Of a stretch of 64,000 bases of DNA, positions 50,059 to 59,245 are shown in pieces. Positions within the stretch are counted from its first letter, which is position 1, and the number at the start of each line of letters is the position of its first letter. A model generated the notes under the pieces. The model ran no database searches, was not told the DNA's origin, and saw only the letters and a list, made by a program, of their open reading frames with translations. The translations under genes and the position numbers were made by a program. The stretch is from Rhodoluna sp. (GTDB lineage Bacteria > Actinomycetota > Actinomycetes > Actinomycetales > Microbacteriaceae). The stretch is from positions 62,001-126,000 of the forward strand of contig NZ_JAHEDV010000002.1 in assembly GCF_024641065.1 (NCBI RefSeq), read 5' to 3'.

Positions 50059-52515
50059 TTAGCCGACGTTGACTTCGATTTTGGCAATGATGTCGACAAC
50101 CGAGGTACCGACATGCAGTTCAAACTTGCCGGCCTCATACTGCCAGCCGTCTGACCAGTGAGCGAACTCACGGCCGCGAATCTTCACCTCGGCAAGAACA
50201 GTTTCGCCAGCTTCGGCATTTACTTCGACAAAGCCAACCAACCAACGAACCGGGCGATCAACTGAGCTGTTGTTGCGCGATGCATACACCTGAACGACCT
50301 GCTTGCCCTTTCGTGCACCAGTGTTGGTGACCGGCACCGACAACTTCAGATCTGAACCAACGCCGATTGCCTTAGGCGCATTGACGTCGCCGAAAGTCCA
50401 GCTGGTGTAGCCAAGGCCAAAACCAAAGTTGAAGGCTGGGGCGACGTTGTCTTTCATCCATGCGCGGTAACCAATGTGAATGCCCTCTTCATAAACAACC
50501 TGACCGTCTACCGGTGTGCAGTTTGAAACTGGCAGGTCAGACTCGTCAATTGCCCAAGTGGTTGGCAGGCGGCCGCCAGGTTCTTCGGCACCGGTCAGAA
50601 TCTCGACCAGAGCGTTGCCCATTTCTTGACCAGCAAAGTAGGTGAGCAAAATTGCCTTCACTCGGTTGCGCCACGGCAAGATCACCGGTGAACCCGAGTT
50701 CACGATGACAACCACGTTTGGGTTCACGGCAAGCACTGCTTCAACCAGCTCGTCTTGGCGACCAGGCAGAGCCAACGACTTGCGGTCAATGCCCTCTGAC
50801 TCGACTGCCGAGTTGGTACCCACAACCACAATCGCAAGCTCCGCGTTTTTAGCGTTCTCGACAGCTTCGGCAATCATGGCGTCACCAAGTGATTTGTTCG
50901 GCTCAAATCCAAGGATGAATGCGAAGGCCGCAGATTCAATACCAACGCGACCGGCAAGGTCGATTTCGGCAACAATGCGAACAGTTTTGCCAGCAACCAA
51001 GTCAACTGGTGCAGTGACGAATGGTGGGTCCATCAGGTCAGAGAATGGGTCTTCGCTGGTGCGAGGAATCAACTGATCAATCAGAACGTCACCGTCAACA
51101 GTCACCTTGTTGTAGCGAGTGTTAGCTACGCCCATAAGTTCGGTGCGGGTTTCGGTTGGAGTGAAATCGGTGGTGAAGCGCAGGCCGTGAGCAGCCGCAA
51201 TTGGTGAGCCAGAGCCCAGCCACATTAGGTTGCTGCCACCGCGAGTTTCGGTAAAGATCGGCTGGCCGTCTTCGCCCAAAAGTTCAAGGTGCGCACCAGC
51301 CTCACCGGTGATTGGGTTTTTCAGTTCATCTTTTGGCAACTCGGCCAAACCGTGCTGAACTACTGCGCCGATTGAATAACTGAGTTTGTCGCCAAGCAGT
51401 TTCTTGAGCGCCTGAAGCGGGGTCACCACAGTCTTTGGCATAACGGTTGCTGAGCCACCGCCCTGGGTTCGGGCAACTGAAGCGTTGTTTCCGATGAGGG
51501 CAACCTTGCCAAACTTGTTGAAGTCAATTGGCAGGCTCTGCTCTTGGTTGCGAAGCAAGACTGAGGTCTGAACCGCTGCTTTGCGAGCGAAAGCTACATC
51601 TTGGTCAGAAATGTTGTTGTGACGAGGCTTTTGCGCAGGGGTCGAGCCGTCAGCGCCGATTGCACCAACTCGAATGGCCAACAGAATCATGCGCTTGATC
51701 TTGCGGTCGATGGTTTCTTCTGCAATCTCGCCACTGCGAACCGCATTGATTAGGTTCTGTGACCAAAACTCAGTTGGGCCAGGCATCTCTAGATCTTGCT
51801 CATAGTTTGCCGAGTCAAGGGTTCGCACGGCTGTCCAGTCGCTGATGACTACACCGTCGAATCCCCATTCGCTGCGAAGCGGAGTTTGCAGCAGGTCGTT
51901 CTCGGTCATGGTCTTGCCGTTCACCGAGTTGTAGGCACTCATGATTGTCCAGGCCTGCCCATCAACCACAGCGTCTTCAAACGGGCGAAGGTAAAGCTCG
52001 CGCAAGGTGCGCTCGTCAACGGTCACGTTAGCGGTGAAGCGTTCGGTTTCAAAGTCGTTGGCCACATAGTGCTTAGGGCACGCGCCAATTCCGGTTGACT
52101 GAATGCCTTGGGTGAACGAGGTGGCTAGGGCACCGGTAAGCATCGCGTCTTCACTCAAGCACTCAAAGTGTCGGCCACCAAGCGGTGATCGGTGCAGGTT
52201 GATGGTTGGGCCAAGAACAACGTCAACGCCCTTGCGTTGAGCTTCGCTACCGAGCGTGCGGCCATACTCGGCAGCAAGTGTTGGGCTCCAAGATGAACCA
52301 AGTGCGGTGCCCGATGGAAGGTTGAGTGAGTTGTCGCGTTCATCCCAGAATTCACCACGCACACCAGCAGGGCCATCAGAGAGCAGCATGTTGCGCAGAC
52401 CGATTGATTCGAGCGGAACGGTGTTCCAAAAATCACGACCGGTAAGCAGTGAAACCTTTTCTTCAAGGCTCAGCTTGGCGGTTAGGTCATCGATGCGTGA
52501 AACAAGGTTTGTCAT
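50059..52515 (-). CDS. GH3 beta-glucosidase with PA14 insertion and fibronectin-III-like tail
   Basis: 818 residues if started at ATG 52515, which has AAGAG eight bases upstream; the track uses a GTG three codons earlier. Order: GH3 barrel (about 1-270, nucleophile in 'VVISDWTAVRT'), the second alpha/beta domain with 'SDLMD'-flanked PA14-like insertion near 390-550, then 'VNSGSPVILPW' and a C-terminal Fn3-like domain ('GKQVVQVYASR'). No signal peptide. It resembles bacterial BglX/Bgl3B-type beta-glucosidases acting in the cytosol. Its promoter shares two blocks with the sugar ABC operon at 4 kb. Confidence 0.95.
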   Translation of the reverse strand: MTNLVSRIDDLTAKLSLEEKVSLLTGRDFWNTVPLESIGLRNMLLSDGPAGVRGEFWDERDNSLNLPSGTALGSSWSPTLAAEYGRTLGSEAQRKGVDVVLGPTINLHRSPLGGRHFECLSEDAMLTGALATSFTQGIQSTGIGACPKHYVANDFETERFTANVTVDERTLRELYLRPFEDAVVDGQAWTIMSAYNSVNGKTMTENDLLQTPLRSEWGFDGVVISDWTAVRTLDSANYEQDLEMPGPTEFWSQNLINAVRSGEIAEETIDRKIKRMILLAIRVGAIGADGSTPAQKPRHNNISDQDVAFARKAAVQTSVLLRNQEQSLPIDFNKFGKVALIGNNASVARTQGGGSATVMPKTVVTPLQALKKLLGDKLSYSIGAVVQHGLAELPKDELKNPITGEAGAHLELLGEDGQPIFTETRGGSNLMWLGSGSPIAAAHGLRFTTDFTPTETRTELMGVANTRYNKVTVDGDVLIDQLIPRTSEDPFSDLMDPPFVTAPVDLVAGKTVRIVAEIDLAGRVGIESAAFAFILGFEPNKSLGDAMIAEAVENAKNAELAIVVVGTNSAVESEGIDRKSLALPGRQDELVEAVLAVNPNVVVIVNSGSPVILPWRNRVKAILLTYFAGQEMGNALVEILTGAEEPGGRLPTTWAIDESDLPVSNCTPVDGQVVYEEGIHIGYRAWMKDNVAPAFNFGFGLGYTSWTFGDVNAPKAIGVGSDLKLSVPVTNTGARKGKQVVQVYASRNNSSVDRPVRWLVGFVEVNAEAGETVLAEVKIRGREFAHWSDGWQYEAGKFELHVGTSVVDIIAKIEVNVG

Positions 52516-52566
52516 TCGAGGCACTCTTTCTTCGTTGAAACGCGAAAACAGAAAAAGTGTATACCG

Positions 52567-52611
52567 AAAACCTGTTATGTGAATGGTTTTGTGTCGACGT
52601 TATGAAACTGT
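52567..52611. promoter_or_regulatory. GH3 operon operator, shared with the sugar ABC/tetR control region
   Basis: AAAACCTG followed by TTATGTGAATGGTTTT (52567-52590) matches 3950-3973 in reverse complement at 22 of 24 bases. GTTATGAAACTGT (52599-52611) matches 3981-3993 at 12 of 13. The gap between elements is eight bases here and seven there, with the order swapped. The elements lie 50-100 bases upstream of the GH3 start, a normal promoter position. The rest of the 145-base gap to purM shows nothing else I can name. Confidence 0.72.
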
Positions 52612-52669
52612 GAAAATTGGCCGGTCAGGCCGCAATAAATATTGAGCTCGAGGTTAGCTGCCCGTGAGG

Positions 52670-53767
52670 CTACTTGTATTCGCCAACTAGGCGAACTGCG
52701 CCACCGTCAACACCCTTGGCACCCTGAACATAGGTCGCCAAATCAGTCGGTGCGGCTTCAATCTCGCCAAGGTTCCAGGTGTGAACACCTAGTTTGGTGA
52801 GGGTTGCGGCAACTTCGTCAGCCTTCTCGGCTTCGACAACAACTGCTTGACCCAAGCCAAGGTTCCAGGTGCCCTCAACAGATTCGAGCGAGAAACCGCC
52901 CCAGCCAGCGAGAACTTGGAATACCTCTTGCGGGCTCCAAGATGAACGGTGAACATCCAAGGCAACACCCTGCGGAAGAACGCGGGCAATGTTAGCCGCG
53001 ATGCCGCCGCCGGTGATGTGACTCATTGCGTGAACCGCTGAACCAAGCTCGCTCTCAAGCAAGCTGTTTAGAACACCGGTGTATAGCGCGGTTGGCTCAA
53101 GCAACTTCTCGCCAAGTGAGACGCCAGAGAACTCGGCAACCTGGTCGTTGTAGTCAAAACCTTTGTCACGAACAATTTTGCGAACCAGAGAATAGCCGTT
53201 TGAGTGCAGACCAGAAGATGACATACCCAAAACCACATCGCCAACGCGAACGTTTTGTGGGCCCAGCAATTTAGCAGCGTCAACAACGCCAACGGCAGCG
53301 CCGGCGACGTCATAGTCATCAACACCAAGCAGCCCAGGATGCTCTGCAGTTTCGCCGCCGACCAGGGCAACGCCAACTGATGCACAAGCTTCGGCAATGC
53401 CGCGAACGATGTCGGCAATGCGCTCTGGAACGACCTTGCCACAAGCGATGTAGTCAGTCATGAATAGGCTCTTTGCACCAACCACGACGATGTCGTCAAC
53501 AACCATGCCAACTAGGTCTTGGCCAATGGTGTCGTGCTTGTCGATTGCCTGAGCAATGGCAACCTTGGTGCCAACACCGTCGGTTGAGGTTGCCAAAAGT
53601 GGGCGGTCATAAGCCTTCAAGAACGAGACGTCCATCATGCCCGCAAAGCCGCCGAGGCCACCCATCACAAGGTCGTTGTGGGTCGCGCCAACGGCACGCT
53701 TCATAAGTTCAACGGCTAGATCGCCAGCTTCGGTGTCAACACCAGATGCCGCATAGGCGTTAGTCAT
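52670..53767 (-). CDS. purM: Phosphoribosylformylglycinamidine cyclo-ligase (AIR synthetase)
   Basis: 365 residues. 'STDGVGTKVAIAQA', 'DDIVVVGAKSLFMTDYIACG' (core 'DYIACGKV') and 'GGETAEHPG' are the PurM hallmarks. It closes the imidazole ring in purine synthesis. It overlaps purF by eight bases, so the two are coupled. The GH3 operon downstream is on the same strand but separated by its own 145-base promoter region. Confidence 0.97.
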   Translation of the reverse strand: MTNAYAASGVDTEAGDLAVELMKRAVGATHNDLVMGGLGGFAGMMDVSFLKAYDRPLLATSTDGVGTKVAIAQAIDKHDTIGQDLVGMVVDDIVVVGAKSLFMTDYIACGKVVPERIADIVRGIAEACASVGVALVGGETAEHPGLLGVDDYDVAGAAVGVVDAAKLLGPQNVRVGDVVLGMSSSGLHSNGYSLVRKIVRDKGFDYNDQVAEFSGVSLGEKLLEPTALYTGVLNSLLESELGSAVHAMSHITGGGIAANIARVLPQGVALDVHRSSWSPQEVFQVLAGWGGFSLESVEGTWNLGLGQAVVVEAEKADEVAATLTKLGVHTWNLGEIEAAPTDLATYVQGAKGVDGGAVRLVGEYK

Positions 53768-55304
53768 TCAGAGTCTCCTGTTGTTCGCGCACTACGGCGT
53801 CAAGTTCTGAGTCTGGGCCAGGGTTGCAAGCTGCTGCATCCTGCTCAAGCAAATTCTTGCCAAGTCGGTCTGCGGTTGGCAGCTCGATTGGATACTTGCC
53901 GGTGAAGCAAGCGGTGCAAAGTTGTGATTCCTGCTGACCGGTGGCGGCAACCATGCCATCCTTGGTCAAATAACCGAGAGTGTCTGCGCCAATCGAGGTG
54001 CGAACATCGTCAACGCCAAGACCGGTAGCAATAAGTTCGGCGCGAGTAGCAAAGTCGATGCCATAGAAGCATGGCCAGGTGATCGGTGGGCTAGAAATTC
54101 GAACGTGAATTTCGGCTGCTCCAGCCTCGCGAAGCATCTGAACCAATGCGCGCTGGGTGTTTCCGCGAACGATCGAGTCGTCAATCACCACAATGCGCTT
54201 ACCACGGATAACTTCTTTAAGCGGGTTCAACTTGAGGCGAATACCGCGCTGGCGAATGGTTTGTGAAGGCTGAATAAAGGTGCGGCCAACATAAGAGTTT
54301 TTAACCAAGCCGTGACCAAATGGAATGCCTGACTCTTGCGAGTAGCCAATGGCAGCCGGGGTGCCTGATTCAGGAGTTGGAATAACCAGGTCGGCTTCAA
54401 CCGGATATTCGCGGGCAAGTTCGCGGCCCATCTCAACACGAGCGTCATAAACATTCTTGCCATTGATTGAGGTGTCTGGGCGGGCCAGATAAACGTATTC
54501 AAAAACGCAACCGGCGCGCTTGGTCTCAGCAAAACGAGTCGAACGAAGACCGTTCTCATCAATGGCAATAAGTTCACCTGGTTCGACTTCGCGAACAAAG
54601 CTGGCACCAACAATGTCTAGGGCTGCGGTCTCTGATGCAACTACCCAGCCTGAAGACAAACGGCCAAGAACTAGTGGGCGAACACCCTGAGGGTCGCGGG
54701 CGGCATACATGGTGGTTTCATCCATGAAGACCAAACAGAAAGCGCCCTTAACCTTTGGCAACAATTCGAGTGCGGTCGACTCAAGGGTGTGGTCTAAGTC
54801 GCCGGCCAAAAGCGCGGTCAAAACTGCCGTATCGGTGGTGTTGCCACCGGTGATCTCGTTAGCGCCCTGATCTGGGTAACGCTCTTTGAGAAGGTCAAGC
54901 AAATCTGCGGTGTTGGTTAGGTTTCCGTTGTGAGCCAAAGCAACAGTGCCGGCAGATGTGCGGCCGAGAGTTGGCTGCGCGTTTCGCCAGTGGCTAGCGC
55001 CAGTGGTTGAGTAGCGGTTGTGGCCGATTGCAATGTGGCCAACCAGGCTCTCAAGTGCTGACTCTGAGAAAACCTGCGATACCAAACCCATGTCTTTGTA
55101 GACCAAGATTTTCTTGCCATCTGAGGTGGCGATGCCCGCTGATTCTTGACCGCGGTGCTGAAGTGAATAGAGGCCGAAGAAAGTTAGCTTGGCTACTTCT
55201 TCACCTGGTGCCCATACGCCGAATACGCCGCACTGGTCTTGTGGTGCTTTATCGTCATCGCTTACTGCGATATCGAGATTTAGTTTTCCATCGCCACGGA
55301 GCAA
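53760..55304 (-). CDS. purF: Amidophosphoribosyltransferase
   Basis: 514 residues from a TTG start with AGGA eight bases upstream. A 24-residue propeptide precedes 'CGVFGVWAPGEE', where the cysteine becomes the N-terminal glutaminase nucleophile. The PRTase loop is 'VVIDDSIVRGNTQ'. Cysteines in 'AGCVFEY', 'LCTACFTGKYP' and 'AACNPG' match the [4Fe-4S] ligands of the Bacillus-type enzyme. It commits PRPP to purine synthesis. Confidence 0.97.
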   Translation of the reverse strand: MLRGDGKLNLDIAVSDDDKAPQDQCGVFGVWAPGEEVAKLTFFGLYSLQHRGQESAGIATSDGKKILVYKDMGLVSQVFSESALESLVGHIAIGHNRYSTTGASHWRNAQPTLGRTSAGTVALAHNGNLTNTADLLDLLKERYPDQGANEITGGNTTDTAVLTALLAGDLDHTLESTALELLPKVKGAFCLVFMDETTMYAARDPQGVRPLVLGRLSSGWVVASETAALDIVGASFVREVEPGELIAIDENGLRSTRFAETKRAGCVFEYVYLARPDTSINGKNVYDARVEMGRELAREYPVEADLVIPTPESGTPAAIGYSQESGIPFGHGLVKNSYVGRTFIQPSQTIRQRGIRLKLNPLKEVIRGKRIVVIDDSIVRGNTQRALVQMLREAGAAEIHVRISSPPITWPCFYGIDFATRAELIATGLGVDDVRTSIGADTLGYLTKDGMVAATGQQESQLCTACFTGKYPIELPTADRLGKNLLEQDAAACNPGPDSELDAVVREQQETLND

Positions 55305-55330
55305 GGCAGTTTCCTGTCGGTAAGAGCGGG

Positions 55331-55594
55331 CTACCCCTCTAGTTTAGTGGCCTCGGCTGTTTTGGCACGAGCGGCAGTAACGCTGCTGATCACAGTTGCT
55401 GTGATGATTCCGGCAACGGCACCCAGTGCAGCCAGAAACGCAACCAAATAACTAAGAATTGGTGCGGCTGTTCGCTGTTCGGCTGGAATGCTCGCGTCGA
55501 GAATCAAAGCCAAAAGAATGCCGAGAATTGCGCCGGTGAGCAAGAACGGCAAAAACTTAGGGGCGCGACGAATAGTGACCTTTTCGGTTTTCAT
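55331..55594 (-). CDS. Hypothetical two-span membrane protein downstream of SCP-like gene
   Basis: 87 residues from the ATG at 55594; the track ORF's extra 28 codons lie in the preceding gene. Two hydrophobic segments (about 16-34 and 45-70) follow a basic N-terminus ('TEKVTIRRAPKFLPF'); the tail is charged. No family recognised beyond a vague resemblance to small actinobacterial membrane proteins near purF. It lies 26 bases upstream of the purF start on the same strand and four bases after the sterol-carrier-like gene, so the three may be cotranscribed. Confidence 0.75.
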   Translation of the reverse strand: MKTEKVTIRRAPKFLPFLLTGAILGILLALILDASIPAEQRTAAPILSYLVAFLAALGAVAGIITATVISSVTAARAKTAEATKLEG

Positions 55595-55598
55595 ACCA

Positions 55599-55979
55599 CT
55601 ATTCAACCAAACCGGTGGGGCGGGTAATTCCCAGCGGCAAAATATCGCCAAGATCGGCTCGAGTGCCCGAAGCTGCAATTAGATTTTGAGCCACGGCCTC
55701 GGCCCAAGTGAGCTGCCCAGTGGCAACGGCAAACCAGGTTTCTGGGCTCATCTCAACGGTGTTCGGTGGGGTGCCGCGAGTGTGACGTGGGCCCTCTATG
55801 CATTGGGTTGCCCCGAGTGGCGGAACCCTCACCTCAACCGAGTTGCCTGGGGCAACTTCGGCCAATTCTTCGAGCAAAAACCGAACGGCTGTTGAAAATT
55901 CAGCCGCAGCCACGCCTTCGGCAAGCGCAGCTCGCACTGCATCCATGCCGGCATTTGTTTTGATTCTGCGTCTTGCCAT
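55599..55979 (-). CDS. Sterol-carrier family (SCP2-like) protein
   Basis: 126 residues when started at ATG 55979 ('MARRRIKTNAG'); the track starts six codons earlier at TTG. 'SVEVRVPPLGATQCIEGPRHTRG' (core 'VRVPPLGATQ') and 'VEMSPETWFAVATGQLTWAEA' (core 'WFAVATGQLTW') match the actinobacterial sterol-carrier-like proteins found beside purF. They have an MDMPI C-terminal/SCP2 fold and probably bind small molecules; the role is unknown. Divergent from the efe operon. Confidence 0.82.
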   Translation of the reverse strand: MARRRIKTNAGMDAVRAALAEGVAAAEFSTAVRFLLEELAEVAPGNSVEVRVPPLGATQCIEGPRHTRGTPPNTVEMSPETWFAVATGQLTWAEAVAQNLIAASGTRADLGDILPLGITRPTGLVE

Positions 55980-56035
55980 AGGCCAATTCTCTCGCAACCG
56001 AAGTGTTGAAAATAACTCTTGCCAAGTGAATTTAG

Positions 56036-56054
56036 TTAGGGTAGCCTAACCTTA
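56036..56054 (+). promoter_or_regulatory. IdeR/DtxR-type iron box upstream of efeUOB
   Basis: TTAGGGTAGCCTAACCTTA agrees with the consensus TTAGGTTAGGCTAACCTAA at 16 of 19 positions. It ends 10 bases before the annotated ATG of efeU (37 bases before an alternative TTG). Iron-bound IdeR/DtxR would repress the operon when iron is sufficient. Confidence 0.85.
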
Positions 56055-56064
56055 CCGAAGTCAG

Positions 56065-56901
56065 ATGATACTGACCCGACGGAAGAAAAAATTGATCTCA
56101 AATTACCTAATCGGTTTGCGCGAGGGCCTCGAAGCTGCACTGGTAGTCAGCATCTTGATTACTTATCTTGTGAAAACAAACCGCAAAGCAAATATCAAGT
56201 TTGTTTGGCTCGGCGTCTTTGCAGCACTCGGGCTCAGCCTGCTCTTTGGCGCACTCCTCACCTACACTCGTTTCACCCTTCTAGCCGACTTCAAATCTCA
56301 AGAGATTTTCGGCGGCGTCATGTCAATAATTGCGGTGGCACTGGTGACGTGGATGATCGTTTGGATGCGCGATACCGGTGCGAGAATCAGTGCCGAATTG
56401 CAGGGAAAACTTGAATCTGCAATACAGGGTGGTGTAGTCACGGTGGCCGCAATGGCTTTCGTGGCGGTAGCCCGGGAGGGTCTCGAGACAGCACTCTTCT
56501 TTTTTAGTGCGGTTCAGGCAGCCGGCTCAACTCTAGAACCGGTAATTGGCTTTGTGCTTGGTGTCTCGACAGCGGCGATTCTCGGATACCTGCTTTATCG
56601 ACGCGCAGTGAAGATCAATCTTAAGAATTTCTTTACCGTGACTGGCTACTTCCTAATTTTGGTTGCAGCCGGAGTGCTCTCCTATGGAATGCACGACCTT
56701 CAAGAAGCTGGCGTATTGCCAGGTTTGAAGGTTTTGGCATTCGACCTTTCAGAAACCATATCTATCGATAGCTGGTTCGGCGCATTGGCCAAGGGAATTT
56801 TTAACTTCAGTCCACAAACGTCTTGGATCGAAGCAATCGCCTGGGTGAGCTATGTTCTATTCGCCGTCTGGGTATTCAACCGCAGAAAAGAAGCCAAATG
56901 A
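56065..56901 (+). CDS. efeU: Iron permease EfeU, FTR1 family
   Basis: 278 residues with seven membrane segments. Both REGLE iron-binding motifs are present: 'GLREGLEAALV' near the N-terminus and 'AREGLETALFFF' in the fourth segment. It imports ferric iron with EfeO and EfeB. The track ATG gives an unusual basic extension 'MILTRRKKKL'; TTG 56092, with GGAAG six bases upstream, would give the more typical 'MISNYLIGLREGLE' and leave a better leader after the iron box. Ends in an ATGA overlap with efeO. Confidence 0.94.
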   Translation: MILTRRKKKLISNYLIGLREGLEAALVVSILITYLVKTNRKANIKFVWLGVFAALGLSLLFGALLTYTRFTLLADFKSQEIFGGVMSIIAVALVTWMIVWMRDTGARISAELQGKLESAIQGGVVTVAAMAFVAVAREGLETALFFFSAVQAAGSTLEPVIGFVLGVSTAAILGYLLYRRAVKINLKNFFTVTGYFLILVAAGVLSYGMHDLQEAGVLPGLKVLAFDLSETISIDSWFGALAKGIFNFSPQTSWIEAIAWVSYVLFAVWVFNRRKEAK

Positions 56902-58013
56902 GAAATAAAAAACTGGCCATAGCCCTAATTTCGACCTTCACCGCCGTTTCACTGACCGGCTGTGCGCCGCTCGCGTCTGACGTTCGCGTGAGCGTTACCC
57001 AAGATGCAAATACCTGCGAACTTTCACAAACCGAATTAACCTCAGGGGTTGCAACCTTCGTCATTCAAAATATTGGTGATACTACGGCTGAGTTCTACAT
57101 TTTGAACGGCAACGACGACGGAATTTTGACTGAGATCGAGAACATCGGTGCTGGGCTGACTCGCGAACTAACTGTTGAGTTAGCCGAAGGAACCTACCGA
57201 TATTCATGCGAGCAGATGGACGGCGGCGATGTTATTCGAGGCGAACTTGAGGTTGCCAAAGGCAACGACTCAAAAGTGGTTGACCCAACCACCGAGAACG
57301 CGATTGCTGAGTACACCGAATTTGTTCGTGGCCAGGCAAAAACATTGTTGAATGAAACACGTGAATTTGTGAATGCGGTGAAGGCAGGCGATGTCGAACT
57401 TGCGAAAAGCCTCTATGCATCAACTCGCGTCTATTGGGAACGAATCGAACCAGTTGCAGAGTCATTTGGCGACCTAGACCCAAAGATGGATGCCCGGGAG
57501 GGTGACTTAGACCCAGGCGTTGCTTGGACCGGCTGGCACAACCTAGAAAAACAATTGTGGGTCAGTGGCTTGCAAAGTGATGCGGGGAGTATTGCCGATT
57601 TGCTTCTAGCAGACACTCAAGAATTGGTGAATCGAATCGACTCAGTTGAGCTTACGATTTCGCAGATGGGTAATGGTGCCAAAGAACTGCTTGATGAGGT
57701 TGCCACAGGAAAAGTTACCGGTGAAGAGGAACGCTATTCTCACACCGACCTTTGGGATTTTGAGGCGAACGTTTTTGGCGCTCAAAAGGTTCTAGAAGTG
57801 TCGTCCAACCTTCTGGAGCAGAGAGACCCGGCACTATTAGCCGATCTTGAAACCCGATTCGCAGCCCTGAACACCGAACTCGACAAACACCGCGTCGGCG
57901 ATGGTTTCAAGCTTTACACCGAACTCTCAGCGACTGAAGTTTCTAAACTTGCCGGTCTAGTCGAGGCAGTTTCTGAACCACTCTCAAAGATGACGGCAGC
58001 TCTGGTCAAATAG
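56898..58013 (+). CDS. efeO: Iron uptake lipoprotein EfeO (cupredoxin plus M75 domain)
   Basis: 371 residues from ATG 56898, overlapping the efeU stop. A lipoprotein signal ends in 'VSLTGC'. Residues about 28-125 form a cupredoxin-like domain, and 135-371 the M75 peptidase-like (imelysin-type) domain with the HxxE motif in 'WTGWHNLEKQLW'. It captures iron outside the membrane and hands it to EfeU. The track ORF's first 25 codons belong to the efeU frame-overlap region. Confidence 0.94.
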   Translation: MRNKKLAIALISTFTAVSLTGCAPLASDVRVSVTQDANTCELSQTELTSGVATFVIQNIGDTTAEFYILNGNDDGILTEIENIGAGLTRELTVELAEGTYRYSCEQMDGGDVIRGELEVAKGNDSKVVDPTTENAIAEYTEFVRGQAKTLLNETREFVNAVKAGDVELAKSLYASTRVYWERIEPVAESFGDLDPKMDAREGDLDPGVAWTGWHNLEKQLWVSGLQSDAGSIADLLLADTQELVNRIDSVELTISQMGNGAKELLDEVATGKVTGEEERYSHTDLWDFEANVFGAQKVLEVSSNLLEQRDPALLADLETRFAALNTELDKHRVGDGFKLYTELSATEVSKLAGLVEAVSEPLSKMTAALVK

Positions 58014-59236
58014 TGCAACTTGATCGCAGAAGTTTCATTGGGCTAGCCGGGGCCTTTGGCCTTGGGGCCGCGGTTGGCGTTCCGTCGACCTTGGCTGCAA
58101 CCTCAGGGTTTGCGGCCATGGCTGGCGGTTCATCGGTGCCGTTTTATGGCAAATACCAAGCAGGCATAACTACCCCGATGCAAGACCGTCTGTATTTCGC
58201 AGCTTTTAATGTTGAGACTGAAGACACGGCCCAGCTAAAACGGGTCTTGAAAGAGTGGACACTGGCAGCAGAGCGAATGAGTCGAGGCACAGATGCTGGG
58301 CCAATTGGAGCAGCTTCAGGCATGCCAGAGGCGCCGCCAGACGACACTGGTGAAGCCCTCGATTTGCCCGCCGCACGGGTGACCATGACAATCGGCTTTG
58401 GGCCAAGCATTTTTGATTCACGATTCGGCTTTGCTTCACGCAAACCTGCCGGATTCGAAAAGTTGCCCACGTTTGCCCGCGATGAACTTGAATCTGAGCA
58501 GCAAAATGCAGACTTGATGATTCAGGTGTGCGCCGATGATGACCAAGTCGCTTTTCACGCGATTAGAAACCTAATTCGTATTGCCAAGGGAACCATTTCG
58601 CCGGTTTGGTTGCAGTCTGGATTCTCGGGTGCCGCCAAGGCCTCGGCCAGCAGACACACCCCGCGCAACCTGTTTGGCTTCAAAGATGGAACCGCAAATC
58701 TAAACGTTGACGACTTCACCGAAACGCAGATGCACCTTTGGGTGGACCGCGGTTGGATGACCAACGGCACTTACATGGCAGTTAGAAATTTTAGGTTCGA
58801 CATTGAAACCTGGGACAGATCTTCACTTGTTGAGCAAGAGCAGGTTTTTGGGCGAACCAAAGGCGCTGGCGCTCCCCTGAGCGGAGGTTCCGAATTTAGC
58901 CAACCTGACTTCAAGGCCAAGAATGCCCGGGGTGAACTCGCAATCGCTGAGGATTCACACATGGCTCTGGCTCATCCGAGCAAACACGGTGGAGCCAAAA
59001 TCCTTCGGCGCGCCTTCAACTATTCAAACGGCACAGATAGAGTTGCTCGAATTGATGCCGGCTTGCTTTTTATCTCGTATCAGAAAGACCTCGAAAAACA
59101 GTTTGTGCCAATTCAGCGGGCTCTAGCCAACAACGATCAGATGAATGAATACGTCACGGTAATCGGTTCGTCAACCTACGCTTGCCCACCAGGATTGGCC
59201 CCTGGAGAATTCTGGGGCCACCAACTTTTTGCCTAG
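58013..59236 (+). CDS. efeB: EfeB, TAT-exported dye-decolourising haem peroxidase
   Basis: 407 residues, GTG start overlapping the efeO TAG by one base. The N-terminus is a twin-arginine signal, 'LDRRSFIGLAGAFGLG'. The DyP signature 'GFKDGTANL' (GxxDG) is present, and the proximal-haem histidine region is around 'DSHMALAHPSKHGG'. EfeB oxidises ferrous iron or releases it from haem for the EfeUO permease. Completes the efeUOB operon. Confidence 0.95.
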   Translation: MQLDRRSFIGLAGAFGLGAAVGVPSTLAATSGFAAMAGGSSVPFYGKYQAGITTPMQDRLYFAAFNVETEDTAQLKRVLKEWTLAAERMSRGTDAGPIGAASGMPEAPPDDTGEALDLPAARVTMTIGFGPSIFDSRFGFASRKPAGFEKLPTFARDELESEQQNADLMIQVCADDDQVAFHAIRNLIRIAKGTISPVWLQSGFSGAAKASASRHTPRNLFGFKDGTANLNVDDFTETQMHLWVDRGWMTNGTYMAVRNFRFDIETWDRSSLVEQEQVFGRTKGAGAPLSGGSEFSQPDFKAKNARGELAIAEDSHMALAHPSKHGGAKILRRAFNYSNGTDRVARIDAGLLFISYQKDLEKQFVPIQRALANNDQMNEYVTVIGSSTYACPPGLAPGEFWGHQLFA

Positions 59237-59245
59237 TTTGGCGGG

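Noticed and set aside
52670-55304. GH3 genes as part of the purF-purM operon
   Set aside because: They share a strand, but 145 bases with operator-like elements separate them, and these elements match the sugar ABC region instead.
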